This document shows, one piece after another, positions 43,372-52,049 of a stretch of 52,049 nucleotides of DNA. Within the stretch, counting starts at the first letter, position 1; each line of letters begins with the position of its first letter. Source of the DNA: Lachnospiraceae bacterium UBA3316 (lineage in GTDB: Bacteria; Bacillota; Clostridia; Lachnospirales; Lachnospiraceae); NCBI GenBank assembly GCA_002361955.1, contig DESK01000037.1, forward strand, positions 2,169 to 54,217, given 5' to 3'. The translations under genes were made by a program, and so were the position numbers. The notes under the pieces are model-generated. The model was not told the DNA's origin and did no database searches. It worked only from the letters and a program-made list of their open reading frames with translations.

Positions 43372-46300
43372 TTATTCTTCTGTCACGGAAACGAAATCTT
43401 CTTCCGGCTCCAAAGTCTCCTCCGGATTTGCCTCAGAGGGTTCTGTGTCCTCAGAAGCTCCGATCTCCTCCAGATCCATCTCCATATCCATGTCATCCTC
43501 GTAATACTCTTCCTCATCGTAGCCCGTATCAAGCTTTACATTTCTGTAACGCTTCATTCCTGTTCCCGCGGGAATCAGCTTACCGATGATAACATTTTCT
43601 TTCAGTCCAATCAGCGGGTCTACCTTGCCCTTGATGGCCGCCTCCGTCAGAACCTTGGTGGTCTCCTGGAAGGATGCCGCCGACAGGAAGGAATTGGTAG
43701 CCAGAGAGGCCTTGGTGATACCCAGCATCACCTGCTTGCCTTCCGCAGGCTCTCCGCCCTCAGCCAGGATCTTCTCATTTTCATCCTCAAAGTCAAGGAT
43801 GTCAACCAGGGTACCCGGCAGCAGCTCCGTATCGCCGTTGTTTTCGATGCGGACCTTCTTAAGCATCTGGCGCACAATGACCTCTATATGCTTATCGTTG
43901 ATCTCAACACCCTGGAGACGGTAAACCCTCTGTACCTCCCTGAGCATGTAGTCCTGTACGGCGCGGATGCCCTTGATCTTCAGCAGGTCATGGGGGTTGA
44001 CGCTTCCCTCTGTCAGCGCGTCACCGGCCTCCAGATAATCACCCTCCTGAACCTTGATTCTGGAACCGTAGGGGATTAGGTACGTCTTGGACTCTCCATC
44101 CTCATTGTTGGTCACCACGATCTCTCGCTTCTTTTTCGTATCCCGGATATTCGCCACACCGGCGATCTCTGTGATAATCGCCAGGCCCTTGGGCTTTCTG
44201 GCCTCAAAAAGCTCCTCGACACGGGGAAGACCCTGTGTGATATCGCCGCCGGCCACGCCGCCTGTATGGAAGGTACGCATCGTAAGCTGTGTACCCGGCT
44301 CACCGATGGACTGGGCCGCGATGATACCGACAGACTCACCTACCTGCACCGGCTCGCCCGTGGCCAGGTTCGCGCCGTAGCACTTCGCACAGATACCGAT
44401 GTGGGACTTACAGGTGAGGATCGTACGGATCTTGATCTTCTCGAAGGGCTTTCCGTTCTCATCCACACCCTCGGACATCACTCTCGCCGCCCGCTTCGGT
44501 GTGATCATATGGTTGGCCTTGACGATGATCTCACCGTCTTTATTACGAATCGTCTCACAGGAGAAACGTCCTGTAATACGCTCCTGCAGGCTCTCGATCT
44601 CTTCTTTTCCGTCTGCGAAGGCCGTCACATACATTCCCGGAATCTCTCCGTTTTCACGGTTTGCGCAGCAGTCTGTCTCACGGATGATCAGATCCTGTGA
44701 AACGTCTACCAGACGCCTGGTCAGGTAACCTGAGTCGGCAGTACGCAGAGCCGTATCGGACAATCCTTTACGTGCTCCATGGGCAGACATGAAGTATTCC
44801 AATACGTCCAGTCCCTCACGGAAATTGGACTTGATGGGCAGCTCGATGGTGTGTCCCGTTGTATCAGCCATCAGTCCGCGCATACCTGCCAGCTGTTTGA
44901 TCTGCTTATCGGAACCACGGGCTCCTGAGTCTGCCATCATGTAGATGTTATTGTATTTATCCAGGCCGTCCAGCAGAGCCTTGGTCAGGATATCATCGGT
45001 GGTCTTCCAGGTCTCCACCACTTCCTTATAACGCTCCTCCTCTGTAATCAGGCCTCGCTTATAGTTCTTGGTGATCCGGTCCACCGTATCCTGGGCTTTC
45101 TGGATCAGCTCCGGCTTCTCGGGGGGTACCGTCATATCGGAAATAGATACCGTCATGGCAGCCCTTGTGGAATACTTATACCCCATAGCCTTGATGTCAT
45201 CCAACACCTCCGCCGTCTTTGTGGCTCCGTGGGTGTTGATTACCTTCTCCAGAATCTGCTTCAGCTGCTTTTTACCTACCAGGAAATCCACCTCCAGCTT
45301 CAGGAAGTTCTCGGGATTCTTTCTGTCCACAAATCCCAGATCCTGAGGCAGGATCTCATTGAACAGGAAACGTCCCAGGGTGGACTCTACCACGCCTGTC
45401 TCCACCTGTCCGTCAGGCCTCTTCTTGCTCATGCGAACCTTGATCCTTGTCTGCAGCTTTACGACTTTATTTTCATAGGCGAGAATCGCCTCGTTTACGT
45501 TTTTAAAGATCTTTCCTTCTCCGATGGAACCCGGCCTCTCCTGGGTCAGATAGTAGATACCAAGCACCATATCCTGGGAGGGAACTGCCACGGGGCCTCC
45601 GTCTGAAGGCTTCAGAAGGTTGTTCGGGGAGAGCAGCAGGAAACGGCACTCCGCCTGGGCCTCCACAGAAAGAGGAAGGTGCACAGCCATCTGGTCTCCG
45701 TCGAAGTCCGCGTTGAAGGCAGTACATACCAGGGGATGAAGCTTGATCGCCTTACCCTCTACCAGAATGGGTTCAAAGGCCTGGATACCCAGCCTGTGCA
45801 GCGTGGGGGCACGGTTCAGCATCACCGGATGCTCCTTAATAACCTCCTCCAGCACATCCCATACCTCTGTCTCCAGACGCTCTACCATCTTTTTGGCGCT
45901 CTTGATGTTATGGGAAATTCCCTTGGCCACCAGCTCCTTCATCACGAAGGGCTTGAACAGCTCGATGGCCATCTCCTTGGGCAGTCCGCACTGGTAGATC
46001 TTGAGCTCCGGTCCTACCACGATAACGGAACGGCCCGAATAGTCTACACGCTTACCCAGCAGGTTCTGACGGAAACGTCCCGACTTACCTTTCAGCATGT
46101 CGGACAGGGACTTCAGGGCCCTGTTTCCGGGGCCTGTCACGGGACGGCCTCTGCGCCCGTTGTCGATCAGGGCGTCCACTGCCTCCTGAAGCATACGCTT
46201 CTCGTTTCTCACGATGATTTCCGGCGCTCCCAGCTCCAGAAGTCTCTTTAAACGGTTGTTTCTGTTGATGATCCTTCTATATAAATCGTTCAGGTCAGAG

Positions 46301-47076
46301 GTGGCAAAACGGCCGCCGTCCAGCTGAACCATAGGACGCAGATCAGGCGGGATAACAGGCACCACCGTCATGATCATCCACTCCGGGCGGTTTCCGGACT
46401 CACGGAAGGCCTCCACCACCTCCAGACGTTTGATAATCCTGGCTCTCTTCTGGCCTGTGGACTCCTTTAAGCCTCTTTTCAGCTCCGCGGAGTCCTTCTC
46501 CAGGTCGATGGCCTCCAGAAGCTCCTTGATCGCTTCCGCGCCCATGCCTGCCCGGAAGGTGTAACCATACTTTTCCCTGGCTTCCTGGAACTCCCTCTCG
46601 GTGAGGACCTGCTTATACTGCAGGTCGGACTCTCCCTTGTCCAGCACGATATAGTTGGCAAAATACAGTACCTTCTCCAGGGTTCTCGGAGAGAGGTCAA
46701 GGATCAGTCCCATTCTGGAGGGAATGCCCTTGAAATACCAGATGTGGGATACAGGAGCTGCCAGCTCGATATGGCCCATCCGCTCCCGGCGTACGCTGGC
46801 CTTTGTAACCTCAACGCCGCAGCGGTCACAGATCACGCCCTTGTAACGTATTTTCTTATACTTTCCGCAGTGGCACTCCCAGTCCTTGCTCGGTCCAAAA
46901 ATACGCTCACAAAAGAGTCCGTCCTTTTCGGGCTTCAAGGTTCTGTAATTTATGGTTTCCGGTTTCTTCACCTCACCTCTTGACCATTCCCTGATCTTTT
47001 CCGGAGATGCCAAACCAATCTTAATTGCATCAAATGTCATTGGCTGATACACTTCATTGTTCGTTGTTTCTGGCAT
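43372..47076 (-). CDS. rpoC: RNA polymerase beta' subunit
   Basis: Catalytic subunit of RNA polymerase, 1234 residues. The N-terminal zinc site is CHCGKYKKIRYKGVICDRCG and the active-site metal loop is NADFDGDQMAVH. The bridge-helix region and the second zinc cluster CKSHIGICAKCYG follow, then GIIAAQSIGEPGTQLTMRTFHTGG. The C-terminus is very acidic. The ATG at 47074-47076 follows AAAGGAG; the open frame extends to 47232 but overlaps rpoB without a start signal. It is 46 bp downstream of rpoB. Confidence 0.98.
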   Translation of the reverse strand: MPETTNNEVYQPMTFDAIKIGLASPEKIREWSRGEVKKPETINYRTLKPEKDGLFCERIFGPSKDWECHCGKYKKIRYKGVICDRCGVEVTKASVRRERMGHIELAAPVSHIWYFKGIPSRMGLILDLSPRTLEKVLYFANYIVLDKGESDLQYKQVLTEREFQEAREKYGYTFRAGMGAEAIKELLEAIDLEKDSAELKRGLKESTGQKRARIIKRLEVVEAFRESGNRPEWMIMTVVPVIPPDLRPMVQLDGGRFATSDLNDLYRRIINRNNRLKRLLELGAPEIIVRNEKRMLQEAVDALIDNGRRGRPVTGPGNRALKSLSDMLKGKSGRFRQNLLGKRVDYSGRSVIVVGPELKIYQCGLPKEMAIELFKPFVMKELVAKGISHNIKSAKKMVERLETEVWDVLEEVIKEHPVMLNRAPTLHRLGIQAFEPILVEGKAIKLHPLVCTAFNADFDGDQMAVHLPLSVEAQAECRFLLLSPNNLLKPSDGGPVAVPSQDMVLGIYYLTQERPGSIGEGKIFKNVNEAILAYENKVVKLQTRIKVRMSKKRPDGQVETGVVESTLGRFLFNEILPQDLGFVDRKNPENFLKLEVDFLVGKKQLKQILEKVINTHGATKTAEVLDDIKAMGYKYSTRAAMTVSISDMTVPPEKPELIQKAQDTVDRITKNYKRGLITEEERYKEVVETWKTTDDILTKALLDGLDKYNNIYMMADSGARGSDKQIKQLAGMRGLMADTTGHTIELPIKSNFREGLDVLEYFMSAHGARKGLSDTALRTADSGYLTRRLVDVSQDLIIRETDCCANRENGEIPGMYVTAFADGKEEIESLQERITGRFSCETIRNKDGEIIVKANHMITPKRAARVMSEGVDENGKPFEKIKIRTILTCKSHIGICAKCYGANLATGEPVQVGESVGIIAAQSIGEPGTQLTMRTFHTGGVAGGDITQGLPRVEELFEARKPKGLAIITEIAGVANIRDTKKKREIVVTNNEDGESKTYLIPYGSRIKVQEGDYLEAGDALTEGSVNPHDLLKIKGIRAVQDYMLREVQRVYRLQGVEINDKHIEVIVRQMLKKVRIENNGDTELLPGTLVDILDFEDENEKILAEGGEPAEGKQVMLGITKASLATNSFLSAASFQETTKVLTEAAIKGKVDPLIGLKENVIIGKLIPAGTGMKRYRNVKLDTGYDEEEYYEDDMDMEMDLEEIGASEDTEPSEANPEETLEPEEDFVSVTEE

Positions 47077-47122
47077 TGATCGTTCTCCTTTCAAACTGGA
47101 TTCTGTTTGAACTTTCATTCCC

Positions 47123-51040
<3,918 letters not shown>

Positions 51041-51142
51041 TTCACCCCTGTTCTTTCTATCTCAATATGATATGTTTCGCTTGGCTACTTTTGGGCAGAC
51101 TAACCCCATTAGGGCATAATCTTTCACAATAGTGCATTTTTC

Positions 51143-51171
51143 ATAATAACAAAAGAACTTGTCAATGTCAA
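51143..51171 (-). promoter_or_regulatory. rpoB promoter
   Basis: On the minus strand TTGACA, 17 bp, TATTAT: a near-consensus sigmaA promoter, followed by a leader of roughly 100 nt that includes an imperfect CTAATGGGGTTAG palindrome. This gives rpoBC its own promoter, independent of ribosomal protein genes. Confidence 0.9.
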
Positions 51172-51233
51172 GATACTATTTCCTATTTTTTCTAAGCTAT
51201 TTTTTCTAACAACTTCCTAGCCATGCCGCGGAC

Positions 51234-51290
51234 AAAGCGGGCCGGGAGGGGATACAGCCTCACATCCCTTCCCGACCCGCTTTCTTTTTT
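51234..51290. terminator. Strong hairpin upstream of rpoB
   Basis: AAAGCGGG...CCCGCTTT (51234-51241 with 51276-51283) with an inner CGGGAGGGGA/TCCCTTCCCG stem. A T run follows on the plus strand (51285-51290). On the minus strand, where the neighbouring genes lie, only TTTG follows. It may insulate rpoB from the small genes to its right. Confidence 0.65.
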
Positions 51291-51326
51291 ATAGCCATGG
51301 CGCCCCGCCCGGCTGCCCTCCGAGAC

Positions 51327-51407
51327 CTATTTCTTCCGCTCAGAGATCACGGCCGCCACGAAACAGCCCACGATCACCAGAACTAACAGTGCTGATACGA
51401 TGTCCAT
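51327..51407 (-). CDS. 26-residue single-helix membrane protein
   Basis: MDIVSALLVLVIVGCFVAAV followed by a short ISERKK tail and stop. It is a single hydrophobic helix with a basic C-terminus. GGAGGTGAAGAGG immediately precedes the ATG, strong support for translation. It lies 47 bp after the neighbouring secreted-protein gene. It could be a small membrane regulator or toxin-like peptide; there is no family match I can name. Confidence 0.55.
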   Translation of the reverse strand: MDIVSALLVLVIVGCFVAAVISERKK

Positions 51408-51454
51408 CCTCTTCACCTCCGTCCTGCTTATATTCCATAAATAGCGGACGGACA

Positions 51455-51838
51455 TCACAACCCGTAAGCAAAGTGCATATGGCGGACGGCCCGCATATGC
51501 ACCGGCTCCCGCGGAGGCGGAAACCTCTTTCTTCCCTTTGTTCTGCCAAAAAACGCCGACAGGTCAAAGCCGGACAGTCCCAGCAGAATCAGCAGCAGCC
51601 TTGGCCCCTGGGCCGCTCCCTTGACGGTTCCTCCCACATGCTCCAGGAGGTGTTCCATAGGCTTCTCCTCCCGGGCATCCGGCTTCCCGCTCAGAGCCAT
51701 GCGCCCTCTCAGCTGCCATGCACCCCGGGCCGCCTGCCCCGGAGCCAGACGAACCGCAAGCTCCTTCGGTCTTGCCGCCTGGCAAAAGGAGGCGGACAGC
51801 ATAAGAAGTATCATCATCCATATGGCAATTCTTCTCAT
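51455..51838 (-). CDS. Small secreted or membrane protein, function unknown
   Basis: 127 residues with a clear signal peptide (MRRIAIWMMILLMLSASFCQA, cleavage near residue 21). An Arg/Ala/Gly-rich middle follows, then a hydrophobic segment at about 80-97 (PRLLLILLGLSGFDLSAFF) and a basic tail. AAAGGAGG precedes the ATG at 51838. Codon use is more GC-rich than its neighbours. No family recognised. It forms a pair with the 26-residue membrane protein downstream. Confidence 0.55.
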   Translation of the reverse strand: MRRIAIWMMILLMLSASFCQAARPKELAVRLAPGQAARGAWQLRGRMALSGKPDAREEKPMEHLLEHVGGTVKGAAQGPRLLLILLGLSGFDLSAFFGRTKGRKRFPPPREPVHMRAVRHMHFAYGL

Positions 51839-51946
51839 AGGCCCGCCTCCTTTTCCTCTCTGTGTATCTTTCCATCAGATACCCGTAACACAGCCTGACT
51901 GCTGTAAGCCCATTCTAGCATATCCGACAGCTTTCGGGAATTCCAT

Positions 51947-52049
51947 TCTTAAAATATTTTTGGTTTCAGTGTCAAAAGTCCGAATTCACGTCATACTTGC
52001 ATGACAGTGGATGAGAAACTTTATAACACGCCTGGAAATGAGGAAGAAG
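51947..52049 (+). repeat. Structured repeat, copy 2 (runs off window end)
   Basis: Similar over about 90 bp to 5100-5200, including GGTTT near its left end, the hairpin, and CTGGAAATGAGG after it. Its stem reads GTCAT/ATGAC (51990-51994 with 52001-52005) where copy 1 has GCCAT/ATGGC. The U tract is degraded to ACTTTATAAC. Similarity may continue beyond the window. Confidence 0.7.

Overview
The window is chromosomal DNA from a low-to-mid GC Firmicute, most likely a gut Lachnospiraceae (Clostridium cluster XIVa). It spans the replication origin. The evidence is the classic order rpmH-oriC-dnaA-dnaN-yaaA-recF-gyrB-gyrA, with rnpA-yidD-yidC-jag-mnmE-mnmG-rsmG and parA-parB on the other side, clostridial-type proteins (MurT/GatD, DUF4446, DUF512 radical SAM), strong AGGAGG ribosome binding sites, and a secreted dockerin-bearing glycoside hydrolase. 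Genus and species cannot be fixed from the sequence alone.

Layout. 1-3.6 kb (minus strand): serS (cut by the window edge), a DUF4446 membrane protein, parB, parA and a coiled-coil protein, with a perfect parS site next to the parA promoter. 3.6-5.5 kb: a poorly coding stretch rich in hairpins, an orphan alpha/beta-hydrolase-like gene on the plus strand, and a second perfect parS at the centre of a 42-bp perfect palindrome. 5.5-12.8 kb (minus): tRNA-modification, ribosome and membrane-insertion genes from rsmG to rpmH. 12.8-14.9 kb: bipartite oriC flanking dnaA. 13.3-23.9 kb (plus): replication genes, gyrase, then murT-gatD for peptidoglycan amidation. 24-27.6 kb: two secreted proteins, one a cell-wall hydrolase and one a membrane-anchored cohesin-like protein. 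27.8-33.7 kb: a potassium locus with KtrB, KtrA, a small membrane-tethered protein, and a KdpD/KdpE two-component system, but no KdpFABC pump. 34-41.5 kb: a 2495-residue GH2 glycosidase ending in a dockerin. 41.5-41.9 kb: an internally deleted insertion sequence with 18-bp inverted repeats. 41.9-51.2 kb (minus): a DUF512 radical SAM protein, rpoC and rpoB. 51.3-52 kb: two tiny membrane or secreted proteins and a second copy of a structured repeat.

How it works together. Genes on both sides of oriC are transcribed away from it, as expected. The exception is the 41.9-51.8 kb block including rpoBC, which points toward the origin and so runs head-on to replication. An IS remnant lies at the near edge of that block, which suggests a rearrangement. 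parA/parB and the two parS sites form the origin-segregation system. The KtrAB channel with KdpDE probably forms one potassium/osmotic response unit. The cohesin-like and dockerin proteins could dock to each other at the cell surface. No tRNA, rRNA, CRISPR array or prophage was recognised.
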